Below are positions 29,762 through 40,816 of a stretch of DNA of 55,134 nucleotides, in pieces. Where the stretch lies: contig JWZX01003349.1 in NCBI GenBank assembly GCA_001275005.1, positions 1 to 55,134 of the forward strand. Direction: 5' to 3'. Source of the DNA: Chrysochromulina tobinii (lineage: Eukaryota; Haptophyta; Prymnesiales; Chrysochromulinaceae). A program made the position numbers and the translations under genes. Under the pieces are notes generated by a model. That model searched no databases, was not told the DNA's origin, and saw only the letters and a program-made list of their open reading frames with translations. Each line of letters starts with the position of its first letter. The stretch's first letter is position 1.

Positions 29762-31335
29762 TCATGATGATTGCTGCGCAGATGAACATGGCCGGCGGAT
29801 TCGGCGGTGCGCTCGGCCAGCAGGGCCTCTCAGGAGGCGCGCTTTGCGGCCAGCTTGGGCTCGCGGGCGCTCAGGCGGCGTGCCTGGCCGGGCTGGGGGC
29901 AGCTGGGCTCGGTGGTTTGCCCGGCGGCGCTGGAGCACCCAACCTCGCCGCGATCTCGTCCCTCGGCCAGCCTGGGTACGGCCTGAACGGAATGTCGTAC
30001 CTCGGGCAGCTTGGTGGGCTGCCGGTCGGCCAGCCGGGCTGGACGCCCGACGGATCGAACGCAGCGCAGGCGGCGGCGATGGGAGCGCACGTGCCCGCAC
30101 TGGCGGGCGGGCTTGCGGGGGGGGGTCTCGGTGGCCCATCTGGCTGCGGCGGCGGAAAGCTCGGCGGTGGACCTCAGCACGCCGGCCGCGGCCGCGACGG
30201 TGGGCGACGCGGTCGTGGCGGCGGTGGCCGTGGCGGCTCAGGACCGCCCAACAACGTCGGCAGTGTCGACGAGTGGGGAGGAGGGCCAGGCAGCGAGGGC
30301 GCGGCCGATCGCCACGCGAAGAAGCCGTTGAAGTGCGCGGGGCAGGAGGTGCGCACTGTCGACGAGGCATCCGCGCTCAACGGGCTTCTCGAGCTTGCCC
30401 ACGACCAGAGTGGGTGCCGCTTCCTGCAGGACCAGCTGGATCTTCGCTCCAAGACCCACATCGACCTCGTCTTCGAGGCAGTGCGGGGCGACGTGGTCGC
30501 GCTCAGCATGGACCCGTTTGGTAACTACCTCGTCCAGAAGCTGCTGCAGTACGGCACATCTGAGCAGCGCATCGCGCTCGTGGCGGGCGCAGCGCCGTCG
30601 CTCATTCCAATCGCGCTCAACGTGCACGGCACACGCGTGGTGCAGAAGATGCTCGAGGCGGCCGAAACGGAGGAGCAGCTCGACACGCTCATCGGCGCGC
30701 TCAATGCGCGCGTGATGGACCTCATCCTTGACATGAACGGCAACCACGTCGTGCAGCGCTGCCTTGCATCGCTCAAGCCCGAGCGCGCTGCGTTCGTGTA
30801 CGAGGCGGTCAAGGCCGAGTGTGTGCGCGTCGCGACGCATCGGCATGGCTGCTGCGTGCTCCAGCGCTGTCTCGACCACGCGCCCGATTCACAGCGCGTG
30901 CCCATCATCGGCAACGTGATCGCCAACGCGCGCAAGCTCGTACTCGACCCGTTCGGCAACTATGTCGTCCAGTACGTGCTCGAGCTGCGCCAGCCCGAGC
31001 TCACGCGCGGCATCGGCCAGGCACTCCAAGGCTCGTTCGCCGACCTCACGCTCCAAAAGTTTTCGTCCAATGTGATTGAAAAGTGCCTCCAATCGAACGA
31101 CAGGCTGCTCATCGCCATGGTGACAAGCGAGATCTGCCAGGCGAAGGCGCTCGGTCAACTGCTGCACGATCCGTTCGCCAACTACGTCGTGCAGACGTTG
31201 CTCACGGTGGGTTCCGATGAGGAGGTTGCGGCGATGCTCGAGAAGCTCACGCCGCACCTCAAGACGCTCCGCGGCACGCTCTACGGCAAGCGCATCCACG
31301 CCAAGCTCCTGCGCCGATTCCCGCACCTGCGCTAG
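28159..31335 (+). CDS. Pumilio (PUF) RNA-binding protein with polyglutamine
   Basis: A 1058-aa post-transcriptional regulator. Residues about 735-1058 form the Pumilio homology domain with eight repeats whose RNA-contact helices read SGCRFLQ, FGNYLVQ, HGTRVVQ, NGNHVVQ, HGCCVLQ, FGNYVVQ, FSSNVIE and FANYVVQ. By the established PUF code these select, from repeat 8 to 1, U-G-U-(A or relaxed)-U-A-U-A, the classic Pumilio element; repeat 5 has Cys in the stacking position instead of Arg. PUF proteins bind 3' UTRs and repress or localise mRNAs. The N-terminal two-thirds is low complexity with Gln tracts, Pro/Gln and Gly/Leu-rich stretches. The ATG at 28159 is the first in frame. Confidence 0.95.
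29331..29760 (+). repeat. CAG/CCGCAG microsatellites in the Pumilio gene
   Basis: CAG runs at about 29331-29407 (interrupted by CTT) and 29713-29760, with a CAGCCG run before the second, encode the polyglutamine and Pro-Gln tracts. Such runs often vary in length between strains. Confidence 0.9.
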
Positions 31336-32012
31336 TCGACCGAGCGCCCTGTAATTCCCCATGTACTCGACCAACCCTGTACGTCATGTACTATCCTATC
31401 ACCTCGATTCACGTCGTGCTCTGCCGCGGCGCCCGGTGTAGAGCGTTCCGACTCGCTCGTGTATCCCAAGTGCATCAATTGGTTTCATGGCGTGCATTGG
31501 GTGGTCGGGAGAGGCCAGCGTGGGCAACATGCAACTGATGGCATGACTGCGAGTGTGCAGATGGCGGGCCATGGGCATGACGACCGTGCCGATCGTTGTG
31601 GGTGTGCTTGCGGGCGTGCTGGCTCCTGAATGAAGGTCGAAGCCCGGAAGACGAACGCTGCACGGTGGTGATGTGCAAGCGCGCGAGTGACATGACACTC
31701 GACAGTATTATTTTACGCGTATTTGAACGACGTCGCATGTAGGGCAGATGAAAGCGACAAGGAATATCGCCATCTGTCGCCGCAACACGCCTGTCCGCAG
31801 CCCCCGCTGGCGAGAGCCAAGAGCGAGAGCCAAGAGCGAGTTGGCGGGCCGCGACGAAACTTCCCATGTCAGTTCACGGAACCTTCAAGTCAATTTGCAA
31901 ACACTTTTTTTGTCGGTTCACGCGTCGCGACGTCTGGCCCGAACACGGTCGCGCTCGCGCTCGCGACGCTCGTGCATCTGAAGCTCCAGTACGATCACTC
32001 GCCGCGTTCCGC
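31336..32012. other. Intergenic gap downstream of Pumilio
   Basis: A gap of 677 bp. It starts with a GTAC-rich patch (31350-31395). The frame of the next gene is open back to 31866 with an ATG there, but the encoded stretch is Arg/Phe-rich and unlike the protein that follows, so I treat it as 5' UTR. A minus-strand ORF at 31475-31867 is His/Arg/Ser-rich and not credible. Confidence 0.4.
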
Positions 32013-33019
32013 ATGAGCGTCCGTCCCAAAACAGCCCCACACGGCGACGAAGACAGATTCGGGTACTTTGCTACGCAAAAGCTGGCTTGCAAAGTTGAGC
32101 GACGCCACCTTCAGATGCAAATTGAGCGCGTCCGCCAGCAGCAGCTAGCCAAGGAGAGGAAGAGACAGGCTGAGGTGGCTGCCAAAGCTCAAAAGCTCAA
32201 GAAGGACCGGCACGTTCAAGACGTGCTCCAGCGCCAGGCCGTGCTGACGGAGAGCACCATTGGCACTAGCGATCAGCAATGGCGGGCCAGCACGGACCTG
32301 GTGCGCAAGGCCGAGGAGCGGGTTCAGCACGAGACCGAGTTGGCGATGCATCTGGCCAACCGCGAGATAGCAGATGCAGTATATCGCGCCCACGACGCCG
32401 AGCTCGCGCGCCTTGGCACCGAGAAATGGGCGCGCGGCATGCAGACCGGCGCGCAGGAGTTTGCTCTCGAGCGTGCCGGATGGACCATTTCGGAGCGCAA
32501 AGCGTTGCGCGATTTCGGCTGGGTGAAAGCGGACATACGACAAGAGGAACGGTTTCGCCGCGCTACCCAAGAGCTACTGCCCACCGGCCCGGGCGCACTC
32601 AGCCACCAGCAGACACCGGGCGCGTGGCGGCCTGATCGGCTCAGCATGAGCCCGGGTGCGTGGGCCAGCGCGCCCGTCCAGGTGACCGTGGAGCGCGCCC
32701 AGACGGCACAGATGCACTCGCACGGCCGTAACATGCGCGCGCTCATCCAGCGCAGGGAATTCAGAGAGAAGACGCTCGACATGTGGGACCAGGTGGGCAC
32801 GAAGGTGGCTGACACACGATACGAGGCGTGGAGAATCAAGGTAAGCACGGCAAAGTCCCCGCGTACGCCCGGCTGGCCACATCCGAGTACGCACCGGGTG
32901 AGCTCGTTGTATGCAACATCGTCGGCACCGACTACGCCCAGGGGATCGCCAGAGCCGGTATTCTAGCCGAAAGGGTCGCCCGCAAAGTCGGTACCGGTAT
33001 ACACGAGGAGCTGAGCTGA
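32013..33019 (+). CDS. Coiled-coil protein of unknown function, one intron
   Basis: Starting at MSVRPKTAPHGDED, the protein is highly helical: long Glu/Arg/Lys/Gln stretches with Leu/Ala spacing (about residues 15-145), a central Pro-containing break, then a second helix (NMRALIQRREFREKTLD). Exon 1 ends at 32840 with EAWRIK before a consensus GTAAGC donor. Splicing to the acceptor at 32941 adds GIARAGILAERVARKVG and a stop at 33019, for 301 aa. Unspliced, the frame instead runs through a Ser/Pro-rich tail to 32966. The helical end fits the rest better. I do not recognise the family; a cytoskeletal or axonemal role is possible but unsupported. Confidence 0.6.
32841..32941 (+). other. Intron of the coiled-coil gene (101 nt)
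   Basis: Donor AAG|GTAAGC and acceptor CCCAG|GGG, phase 0. Length and border sequence match the other introns of the window (AAG|GT ... CAG|G, about 100 nt). The downstream exon continues the helical character of the protein. Confidence 0.7.
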
Positions 33020-33181
33020 GGGGAACTCGCCGAAGTCGCATTATCATGATCTCAACACAGTACACGTACCTTTACTCGACCCGCTGCGGTACACCGACCA
33101 AAGTTCCGAGACCAAACGCGTTCATGTTTTCGCGAAATCGGTGACAAGTCCTCCCTCCTCTTCTCCCTCAAGCCGGGCGAG

Positions 33182-34740
33182 ATGGAGTTGGTATATCATG
33201 GGAATCCTATGACGCTACCAAATAATGAGCGCGACCCTTGTGGCTTGCCGCTAGCATCCTTCCTGGTGGAAGCGCCGCTTGTACTGCGTAGCGCCGCAGA
33301 GCTCTCCTCCGAGAGCCGTGGCATCCTCAGAAGGGGTGATAAGGTAGTTGCTCTCGACGAGGCAGTGCACTCAGGCGTGCGGCGAACGCTCGTGGCGTTG
33401 GAGACGTCATTGCAGCAGCCGCTGGGATGGGTGACCCGCGAGAAGCACGGAAAGGAGCTGCTCAAAACCATGCGCTCAAAACCAGGCGCGCATGGCTTCT
33501 ATTCGAGCATTGTTGGATTTGAAATCTTTGGCAGGAAGTCGCCGCCGAAGGGCATTGACAGAACACCCCTTTCTGACAGCCTGGCCTCGCGTGTCGCTCG
33601 GCGGCGCCTCGGCACGTCAACGTTCGAAGGGCGACGCTCAAGCAGCGCCACAGGAGGGCGCACATCTCTTGTGTCGCGTGAGGCATCACCGTCTCCAAAG
33701 GGCACCATGACAGCTAAGGCGGGAGCAGGCGGCAAAGGTGCCAAATCACAGTACTCGGCGGCGAAATTATGGCAAGCGGCAGAGCAGATCACACGACGTG
33801 CAGAGGGGTTTCAGATTACGATCTCGGACACATTCGAGTCGAAACTCGCAAATGTCCTGGTGCAGAAGAAGGTCAAGGTCGAGGAATTGGTGAGGTCGTG
33901 GGATCGCAATGGAGATGGCGTAATCAACAAAAATGAATTTCGCATCGCCGTGCGCGGCTACGGCTTCAAGGAGATCAACGTGCTCGAGATTGACGGCCTG
34001 TTTGACAAGATTGACAACGACAAATCGGGCGAGCTCGACCTCTCAGAGATCAAGGCCGCTCTAAAGAAGCTGCAGGAGCGAGCGCAGAATGTGGGCGCCA
34101 GCATCGATCAAGAGCAGGCGAAGGCGGCAGCGCTGATTGGGGTGGCGCAGGTGTTCCAGACGGCGGCAGCCGCGACGGCAGAGTACGAGGCGGCCGAGCA
34201 GAAGGCCACTCAGATGAAAGACAACCCGTCGCTCGGGAAGCGGGTAGGCGACGCGATTTTCAAGCGTAACGTCAAACTCGGCGAGTTGGTCGGGCAGTGG
34301 GACAAGGATGGCAATGGCGTAGTCGACAAGAAGGAGTTTCGTGAACAGATTCACCTCATGGGCATCAAGGAGATACATCCTCGGGAGATGGATAGTCTCT
34401 TCGTTTCTCTGGACCGGAACGGCGATGGCTCACTCGATCTCGACGAGCTGAAGGTGGCCCTCCAGCTGTTGCGCGACACGGCCGTAAGAGAGGCCTTGGA
34501 TGTCGAGGCGCAGGCCAGCGCAGCGTTGAAACTGTGCGTCGCGTCGCGAAAGCAGCAAAAGGTGCGCCATGAGCAACCCCATCGGATGATCTCCTAGATT
34601 GAGATGTTGCTTCCAGAGAGGCCCCGCTCAATCGTGGCACGGTGTCACTCGACTCGCACGTATCGCAGGATGCCATCGGAGCTTTGGAAGCATTGGACCC
34701 TTCCTGGATGGATTGGATGGAAGCTTTGAAACTAGTCTGA
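33182..34740 (+). CDS. Four-EF-hand calcium-binding protein with an N-terminal SH3b-like region
   Basis: Four canonical 12-residue EF-hand loops occur in two pairs: DRNGDGVINKNE (241-252), a second loop at 278-289, DKDGNGVVDKKE (374-385) and DRNGDGSLDLDE (411-422). All keep Asp at position 1 and Glu at 12, so four Ca2+ sites are expected. The pairs are joined by an Ala/Glu helix. Residues about 25-95 read LRSAAELSSES, RRGDKV and PLGWVTRE, a pattern like bacterial-type SH3 modules. A phase-0 intron (34562-34668) removes a premature stop and extends the last helix with DAIGALEALDPSWMDWMEAL to a stop at 34740, giving 483 aa. Probably a cytosolic Ca2+ sensor or scaffold; partner unknown. Confidence 0.82.
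34562..34668 (+). other. Intron near the 3' end of the EF-hand gene (107 nt)
   Basis: Donor AAAG|GTGCGC and acceptor ATCGCAG|GAT, phase 0. Retention would end the protein after 10 irregular residues at 34597; removal continues an amphipathic helix for 23 residues. Size and borders match the other introns. Confidence 0.75.
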
Positions 34741-35609
34741 ATGGCTGTCTTCAACACCCTTGCTCCGTCGAGCACAAGTGCACAACCCCCCACCGCCACA
34801 GAAATATCAGAACCTGGCGTGGTGATTGCATGTCGAGATTGCATGGAGCGAGAAGTGTGGCGTCTTTCAGACGATGCTGTATACAGATGTAGGAACTCAA
34901 CGCTCTACGTAGGTGGGTCCGAGGAATCCGCCCCACATTTCGTTTTTATTTTAGCAGAATCCCTGAAAGATAAAACGCCCGCCCGGCAGGCAGCGGGACG
35001 AGACGAGATAAAGCAGACGAACGCATAAACGATAAAGCGAAATGAAAACGAGACGTACGTCGCCGCGAAACCGAAACGGACCGTCGAATCAAAGGACTAG
35101 GCGCAACGGCGAACGAAAGAATATAGCCGAAACATGACGGTTTGCTGTCCCCTGTCGCCGATACATGTAGTAACTTCCAAGAGTAACTTCGCGTGGCTTT
35201 CTGCTTAAAACGTATAAAAAATCGCAGGTGCGTTTGTGAGCAGCGAGCGCGAGTGACACAGTGTTAAAATTACCATCGACCACATGTGACCATTCTTTGG
35301 CTGTGTGTAAATCCAGTTCACGAGATCACGACAAAAGGACAAATCACGACGACTTCCTCAACAAACCGCAAACCAAACCAAACGCACCTTAGTTTGTGGA
35401 GGCCTCCAAGGCCCCACGCCCCTCCTCAACACCTAATCCTACGTGCCACCATAGATTCCAATTCTCGAGGCGCCAACTCACAGTTGAAAAGGTCATCTAT
35501 CTTCCTGTTCACGCTTCTTTCCGAAGGCTTCGAGAGTCGCGTGTCGCGTTGCGCCTCGCGACTCGCGACGCGACTCGCGTTGCGCTTCTCGTTGCGCCGG
35601 GAGATCGCG
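34741..35609. other. Intergenic region upstream of Snu114
   Basis: These 869 bp are AT-richer than the genes (34930-35290), with AAACG/GAAACG-type words. A TACATGTA palindrome lies at 35162-35169. A 95-codon ORF at 34741 has no recognisable domain and starts directly after the spliced EF-hand stop. The Snu114 frame is open back to 35286 without an ATG. This is probably its promoter and 5' UTR. Confidence 0.45.
35162..35169. promoter_or_regulatory. TACATGTA palindrome upstream of Snu114
   Basis: A perfect palindrome 441 bp before the Snu114 start, matching the motif seen in other gaps. Function inferred only from recurrence. Confidence 0.3.
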
Positions 35610-38609
35610 ATGGACGCGGAAGAAGACCTTTACGACGAGTTCGGCAACTACATTGGTCCAGAAATCGACAGCGACGAGGACGAAGACGGTGCGCCCGAGA
35701 TCGATGACTTTGGCGATGATGACGAGGACGGGGATGACGAGGTGGTAGACGTTGGCGGCGCAGGCTATGCAATGGACGATGATGAGGTTGCCGGCGAGGA
35801 TGACACGCGGGTGACGCTTCATGAGGACAAAAAGTATTACCCGACGGCAATGGAGGTGTACGGCGAGGAGGTGGAGACGACGGTGCAGGAGGAGGACACG
35901 CAGCCGATCACGCAGCCAATTGTTGCGCCGATGAAGGCTAAGGAATATGACCTAGTTGAGAAGAAGATTCCTAGGTCGGTGTATTCGCACGAGTTCCTCA
36001 CCTCGCTGCTGCCCCACCCGCACCTCGTGCGCAATGTGGCCATCGTCGGCCACATGCAGCATGGCAAGACGACACTGGTCGACAACCTGATTGCCACGAC
36101 GCACGTGCCTGACCCGTCAGCCGCCGCCAAGAATGGTAAGAAGGCCGCGGGCGGCGGAGCGCAGACCAGCCGGGGGCGCCGCTACACAGACACGCGCGCC
36201 GACGAGCAGAAGCGTGGGCTCTCGATCAAGGCCATGCCGATCACTCTTCTCTTGCAGTCGCCGAGCGAGAAGCACTACGTGTTCAACTTGATCGACACTC
36301 CGGGGCACGTCAACTTTTCGGACGAGGTGAGCGCGGCCTTGCGACTCGCCGACGGCGCGCTCCTCGTCGTTGACGCCGTCGAAGGCGTGAGCTCGACCAC
36401 GGAGCAGCTTATCCGCCACCTTGTGACCGAGCGCGTGCCCGTGGTGCTCTGCGTCAACAAGCTCGACCGACTCATTCTCGAGCTCAAGCTACCGCCGCAG
36501 GACGCGTACTTCAAGCTGCGACAGGTGATCGAGGAGGTCAACTCGGCGCTGCGTGCGGCGAGTGGCGGCGCACACAAGCGCCTCAGCCCGGAGGAGGGCT
36601 CGGTCATCTTTGCCTCTGCCGAGCAAGACTGGTGCTTCACCCTCGAGTCATTTGCGACCATCTACGCCGACTTCTACCCGTCCATCCCGGCTGCGACGCT
36701 CGCGCGCCGCCTGTGGGGCGACGTCTATTACCAGCCGGTGTCGCGTACTTTTCGGCGCAAGCCTCCCGATGGCGGTGGCCCCCGCACCTTTGTGCAGTTT
36801 GTGCTCGACCCGCTGTACAAGCTCGTGAGCGCGACCATCTCGTCGCCGGAGCCGGAGCTGAGGGACGTGCTCGCTGACCTGGGCATTGGCCTGAAGAAGG
36901 CTGAGTTCGCCCTCGATCCGAAGCCCATGCTCAAGCTCACGATGGCGCGCTTCTTTGGCGGCAGCTACGCGGGCCTCGTCGCCGCCCTCGTCGCGCACCT
37001 GCCCTCACCCGCGCAGGGCGCCGCCCTCAAAGTCGAGCACACATACTCGGGAGAGCGCTCGGATAGTTGCGTGGCGCCGATGCTTGCGTGCGACCCGTCA
37101 GGGCTGCTGATGGCCAACGTGACCAAGATGTACCACAAGCCCGACTGCGAGTCCTTCGACGCCTTCGGGCGCGTCTTCTCAGGCACGTTGCGAGTGGGCG
37201 ACGAGGTGCAGGTACTCGGAGAGGCGTACTCGCTCGACGACCAAGAGGACTCGGCGCAAAAGACGATCTCGCGCCTATGGATTTACATGGCGCGCTACCG
37301 CGTCGAGGTGACGGAGGTGCCAGCAGGCTGCTGGGCGCTCATCGAGGGGGTCGAGGGTTCGCTCGTAAAGACGGGTACCATCACCTCCCTCGGTGCTGAG
37401 GACGTGCGCATCTTCCGGCCGCTCGCCTTCGACACGATGTCGGTGATGAAGCTCGCCACTGAGCCGCTCCACCCGTCCGAGTTGCCTCGGATGCTCGAAG
37501 GGCTGCGCAAGCTCAACAAGGCGTACCCGCTGCTGTCGACCAAGGTGGAGGAGAGTGGCGAGCACGTGATCATTGGCACGGGCGAGCTGTACCTGGACTG
37601 TGTGATGCACGACCTGCGCCACGTGTACGCCGAGATCGAGGTCAAGGTCTCGGACCCAGTGGTCACCTTTTGCGAGACGGTGCTCGAGACGTCCTCGCTC
37701 AAGTGCTTCGCCGAGAGCCCGAACGGGCGCTCCAAGCTCGCGATGATCGCCGAGCCGCTCGAAAAGGGTCTCGCCGAAGACATCGAGCGCGGCGCCGTCG
37801 ATATCCGCTGGGATCGCAAGCGGCTGGGCGAGTTCTTCCAGACCAAGTACAGCTGGGATCTGCTCGCTGCGCGCTCCGTGTGGGGCTTCGCGCCTGACGC
37901 GCGCGGGCCCAATGTGCTTGTGGACGACACGCTGCCCTCGGAGGTGGACAAGAAGCTGCTCGGCTCGATCCGCGAGTACATTCTGCAGGGCTTCGGCTGG
38001 GCCTCGCGGGAGGGGCCGCTGTGCGACGAACCGATGCGCAACGTCAAGTTTAAGGTGCTCGACGCGACGATCGCGGCCGAGCCCATCCAGCGCGGCGGCG
38101 GCCAGATCATCCCCACTGCGCGGCGCGTCGCCTACTCCGCCTTCCTGATGGCCACGCCACGCCTCATGGAGCCAGTGTACGCGGTTGAGATCATGGCGCC
38201 CGTCGATTGCGTCCCGGCCATTTACACTGTACTCGGCCGGCGACGCGGCCATGTCACTTCCGAAGGGCCGCGCCCGGGCACGCCGTTGCACATGCTCACG
38301 GCCTTCGTACCCGTCATCGACTCGTTCGGCTTCGAAACCGACCTGCGCTCGCACACGCAAGGGCGAGCCTTTGCCCTGTGCACCTTTCACCATTACGCCA
38401 TCGTGCCTGGCGATCCGCTCGACAAGACGATCACGCTGCGCCCGCTCGAGCCACAGCCAGTGCCGCATCTTGCGCGCGAGTTCATGGTCAAGACCCGCAG
38501 GCGCAAGGGCCTCTCGGAGGACGTGTCCATCTCCAAGTTCTTTGATGACCCCATGCTGCTCGAGCTCGCGAAACAGGATGCCGAGACGAACCAGACGGCC
38601 TACTTCTGA
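35610..38609 (+). CDS. SNU114: U5 snRNP 116-kDa GTPase (Snu114/EFTUD2)
   Basis: This EF-2-like GTPase controls Brr2 helicase during spliceosome activation and disassembly. The 999-aa protein starts [18 protein letters not shown], the diagnostic N-terminus of the family, followed by an acidic region. The GTPase core has GHMQHGKTT (P-loop, residues 147-155), a switch I region with [23 protein letters not shown] (G3) and NKLDRL (G4). EF-2-type domains II to V follow through the C-terminal KTRRRKGL region and a final helical tail. Length is close to human (972) and yeast (1008). The ATG at 35610 is fixed by homology. A conserved spliceosome GTPase agrees with the introns seen nearby. Confidence 0.97.
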   Translation: MDAEEDLYDEFGNYIGPEIDSDEDEDGAPEIDDFGDDDEDGDDEVVDVGGAGYAMDDDEVAGEDDTRVTLHEDKKYYPTAMEVYGEEVETTVQEEDTQPITQPIVAPMKAKEYDLVEKKIPRSVYSHEFLTSLLPHPHLVRNVAIVGHMQHGKTTLVDNLIATTHVPDPSAAAKNGKKAAGGGAQTSRGRRYTDTRADEQKRGLSIKAMPITLLLQSPSEKHYVFNLIDTPGHVNFSDEVSAALRLADGALLVVDAVEGVSSTTEQLIRHLVTERVPVVLCVNKLDRLILELKLPPQDAYFKLRQVIEEVNSALRAASGGAHKRLSPEEGSVIFASAEQDWCFTLESFATIYADFYPSIPAATLARRLWGDVYYQPVSRTFRRKPPDGGGPRTFVQFVLDPLYKLVSATISSPEPELRDVLADLGIGLKKAEFALDPKPMLKLTMARFFGGSYAGLVAALVAHLPSPAQGAALKVEHTYSGERSDSCVAPMLACDPSGLLMANVTKMYHKPDCESFDAFGRVFSGTLRVGDEVQVLGEAYSLDDQEDSAQKTISRLWIYMARYRVEVTEVPAGCWALIEGVEGSLVKTGTITSLGAEDVRIFRPLAFDTMSVMKLATEPLHPSELPRMLEGLRKLNKAYPLLSTKVEESGEHVIIGTGELYLDCVMHDLRHVYAEIEVKVSDPVVTFCETVLETSSLKCFAESPNGRSKLAMIAEPLEKGLAEDIERGAVDIRWDRKRLGEFFQTKYSWDLLAARSVWGFAPDARGPNVLVDDTLPSEVDKKLLGSIREYILQGFGWASREGPLCDEPMRNVKFKVLDATIAAEPIQRGGGQIIPTARRVAYSAFLMATPRLMEPVYAVEIMAPVDCVPAIYTVLGRRRGHVTSEGPRPGTPLHMLTAFVPVIDSFGFETDLRSHTQGRAFALCTFHHYAIVPGDPLDKTITLRPLEPQPVPHLAREFMVKTRRRKGLSEDVSISKFFDDPMLLELAKQDAETNQTAYF

Positions 38610-39078
38610 TTTGGCACGGTGACAGCACTTCACTTGTGCCGCCGCGGGTTTATGCGCGGTGCGTGTGGGGCTTGCGTGAGAGAGAGAGAGAGAGAAGAGC
38701 GCCGACCCGGACCCCCGGAGTGCGGAGAAGAGCCGAGAGAGTCGTTTTCGAACGTGACGCAAGACAGAACGCGCGCAACGCGCGCCGAGCCGCGGAGCGC
38801 GCGCCGTACGAAGGTGCGTAGGCCTACAAAAGAGTTTACGATTACGTAATATCTCTGAGTCAGATCGATATATATATTGTAAATATATGATTTGCCCCTT
38901 CTGTGGTGAGGGAGCTAACCGTATGCAAAGCCAACAAGTTCTACGGATACCGGCCGGGATGTTTCCGGGCTCTTGCCTCCTACGGATCCTCCTCTCCACG
39001 CATCTCTCCCTGGACCACGCCGCCCCAGCATAGACCCAGTCATATCCTGTTTTGCAGAGAGTCCAACGCAGCGCGCGC
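38610..39078. other. Convergent gap between Snu114 and V-ATPase H
   Basis: These 469 bp contain a (GA)n tract at about 38678-38695 and an AT-rich patch at 38840-38890. Within the latter, 38878-38885 reads TGTAAATA on the plus strand, a match to the Pumilio element UGUANAUA (also to UGUAA-type polyadenylation signals). No gene was seen. Confidence 0.45.
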
Positions 39079-40434
39079 TCACCGGCTGAGGTACTCCCAG
39101 TTGATGACCATCAGTCGCTGCACGCACGTGAGCGCATATTTCTGCACCGTATTGTCAGGATGCTTGAGCACCTGCATGGCAATCGGCTTGGCGCCGGCCT
39201 GGGTCACGAGACGGCGGCCCTCGGGGTGAAACTTGATGAGCTCGGAGATGTCACTGCACGCAATGGCGAGGACCTGCGGATCTTCAGAGCGAAGGAGCTC
39301 GACAAGCTTCTTGATGGGCGCGTTGCCGTTCTCCTCGAAGCGCTTGTAGTTGTCCTTCCAGAAGTTCTCCGACTTGTGTGACGGCGACCACTCGAGCTTT
39401 CCTGTCTCGAGCTCCGCCTTGTACACGTCCCACGAGGTGAGCCCGAGCAGGTTGACCTGCAGCACCTGGGAGAGGTAGTCGACTTCTTCCGGGATGTCCT
39501 CGTCCGCGAACTTGCGCGCGTGCATGGCCTCGAGTACGGGCATCAGTCCGAAGAAGACCATGTCGTTCGAAGCGTTGGCCACGCCGAGCAGGTTGCGCAG
39601 CGTTGAGAGCGCGACGCGGATCACCTTTTCCTTGGGCGACGCCTTGGTGATCTCGACGAGCTTGGCAATGAGGCCCACCTTTGAGCTCGCCATCTCGAGA
39701 GCCGCCTCCGCCGAGTACGAGAGCGACCAGAGCGAGAACAGCGTCTGGTACAGCAGCTGCACCGTCGTCGATGAGCTCGACAAAGTCGACGTGGTCACCA
39801 GCATCGAGAGCGGCGGCAGCACTTCGGCGGCAAGCGCGGCTTTGCGACCGCGCATCGTCGCGACGAGAGCCTGCAGGCCGCTCATTGAGGCATTCGTTTT
39901 CGCGGATTCGGACGCCTCCGAAGGCGACACCTCCTTGAGCACGCTGACAACCCACTCGGCGAAGGACGAGAGGTGCAGGTTGAGGGTGGCGACGAGCGGC
40001 TCGGGCGCGCCAGGGGGCGCTGGGGCGCCCGCGAGCTTGCCCAGCACGGTCGCGGCCTTCTGGACAATGAAGGGTGGGCTCTGCGAAAGCAGCTTGAGCA
40101 GCGGCTTCATGGGGTCCGCCACGCCTTTGGTCTCGATGATGAGCTTGGGGAAGTAGAGGGCGATGCTGGCGTCGGCGTCTGTGATCACGTCGAGCATCAC
40201 GAGCGTGTACAGGACCACGTCATCCTTGTTGATGCACGTCAGGATGTCGTTGAAGAGTGCCGCGAGGGCCAAGGGCTTATCGTGGAAAAGCGCCACCTGC
40301 GTGCGCACCGGCTGCTTGTCGAGCGAGTAGATCAGCTCAAGCTGCTCACGCGAGATCATGCCCGCCGACGCAAAGGAGGGCCATGGCACCTCCGAGCGAA
40401 GTACGTCCTCGTTGGACATAGCCGCAGCCTTCAT
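39079..40434 (-). CDS. VMA13: V-type proton ATPase subunit H
   Basis: Subunit H is the regulatory cap of the V1 sector; it activates ATP-driven proton pumping in the holoenzyme and silences free V1. From the ATG at 40434 the protein is 451 aa, near the family's usual 440-480. It is an all-helical HEAT/armadillo-type protein. The C-terminal domain has the family blocks LEWSPSHKSENFWKDN, LVELLRSEDPQVLAIACSDI and HPEGRR, ending with KYALTCVQRLMV. A second ATG five codons in (40419) is also possible. A hydrophobic upstream extension in frame lacks an ATG and would give a non-family leader. It is divergent from the propeller-like gene. Confidence 0.94.
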   Translation of the reverse strand: MKAAAMSNEDVLRSEVPWPSFASAGMISREQLELIYSLDKQPVRTQVALFHDKPLALAALFNDILTCINKDDVVLYTLVMLDVITDADASIALYFPKLIIETKGVADPMKPLLKLLSQSPPFIVQKAATVLGKLAGAPAPPGAPEPLVATLNLHLSSFAEWVVSVLKEVSPSEASESAKTNASMSGLQALVATMRGRKAALAAEVLPPLSMLVTTSTLSSSSTTVQLLYQTLFSLWSLSYSAEAALEMASSKVGLIAKLVEITKASPKEKVIRVALSTLRNLLGVANASNDMVFFGLMPVLEAMHARKFADEDIPEEVDYLSQVLQVNLLGLTSWDVYKAELETGKLEWSPSHKSENFWKDNYKRFEENGNAPIKKLVELLRSEDPQVLAIACSDISELIKFHPEGRRLVTQAGAKPIAMQVLKHPDNTVQKYALTCVQRLMVINWEYLSR

Positions 40435-40816
40435 GCGACCTGGCAGGGTCGAGCAGGGGTTCGCGTCAGCTCCCCAGCCGAGGCCAGATAGGACAGCAAA
40501 GGGAAAGATTGCTAGCAAGGGGAATCAGCCTCCAAGTTCTGGCCGTTGAGGCTAGCCACAGAGCCCGCAGCGGCCCACAGAGCGCGGGCCGCGCGCAAGG
40601 GCAGGCGCAAGGGCAGGCAAGGCCGACTGCGTACTTCGCGGATCCTGGTTCTGTTTCGCGAGGTGCCGAACGAGCCTTGGTGCGGCATTGTTTCGACTAG
40701 GTTCCTGTGAACACCCCCCCCCGAGCGCTGCAAGCACCGATCTCTCAGGGACTTTCGATGGAGGTTGCGTGCGCATTACGCGGAAAACATCGACGTTCAC
40801 ACGGCGACTTTTGCGA
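40435..40816. promoter_or_regulatory. Divergent promoter gap with a C9 run
   Basis: These 382 bp lie between the starts of V-ATPase H (minus) and the propeller-like gene (plus). A direct repeat of GCAAGGGCAG occurs near 40597-40618, and a run of nine C is at 40714-40722. No core promoter motif was recognised. Confidence 0.4.

Noticed and set aside
31475-31867. 130-codon minus-strand ORF downstream of Pumilio
   Set aside because: His/Arg/Ser-rich, no domain, no neighbour support; treated as intergenic.
34741-35028. 95-codon plus-strand ORF after the EF-hand gene
   Set aside because: It begins directly after the spliced stop and has no recognisable domain; more likely 3' flank.
37275-38999. 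574-codon ORF on the minus strand opposite Snu114
   Set aside because: It is antisense to a fully conserved GTPase gene; the GC-biased third positions keep the opposite strand open. Its Arg/His/Leu-rich product has no domain.
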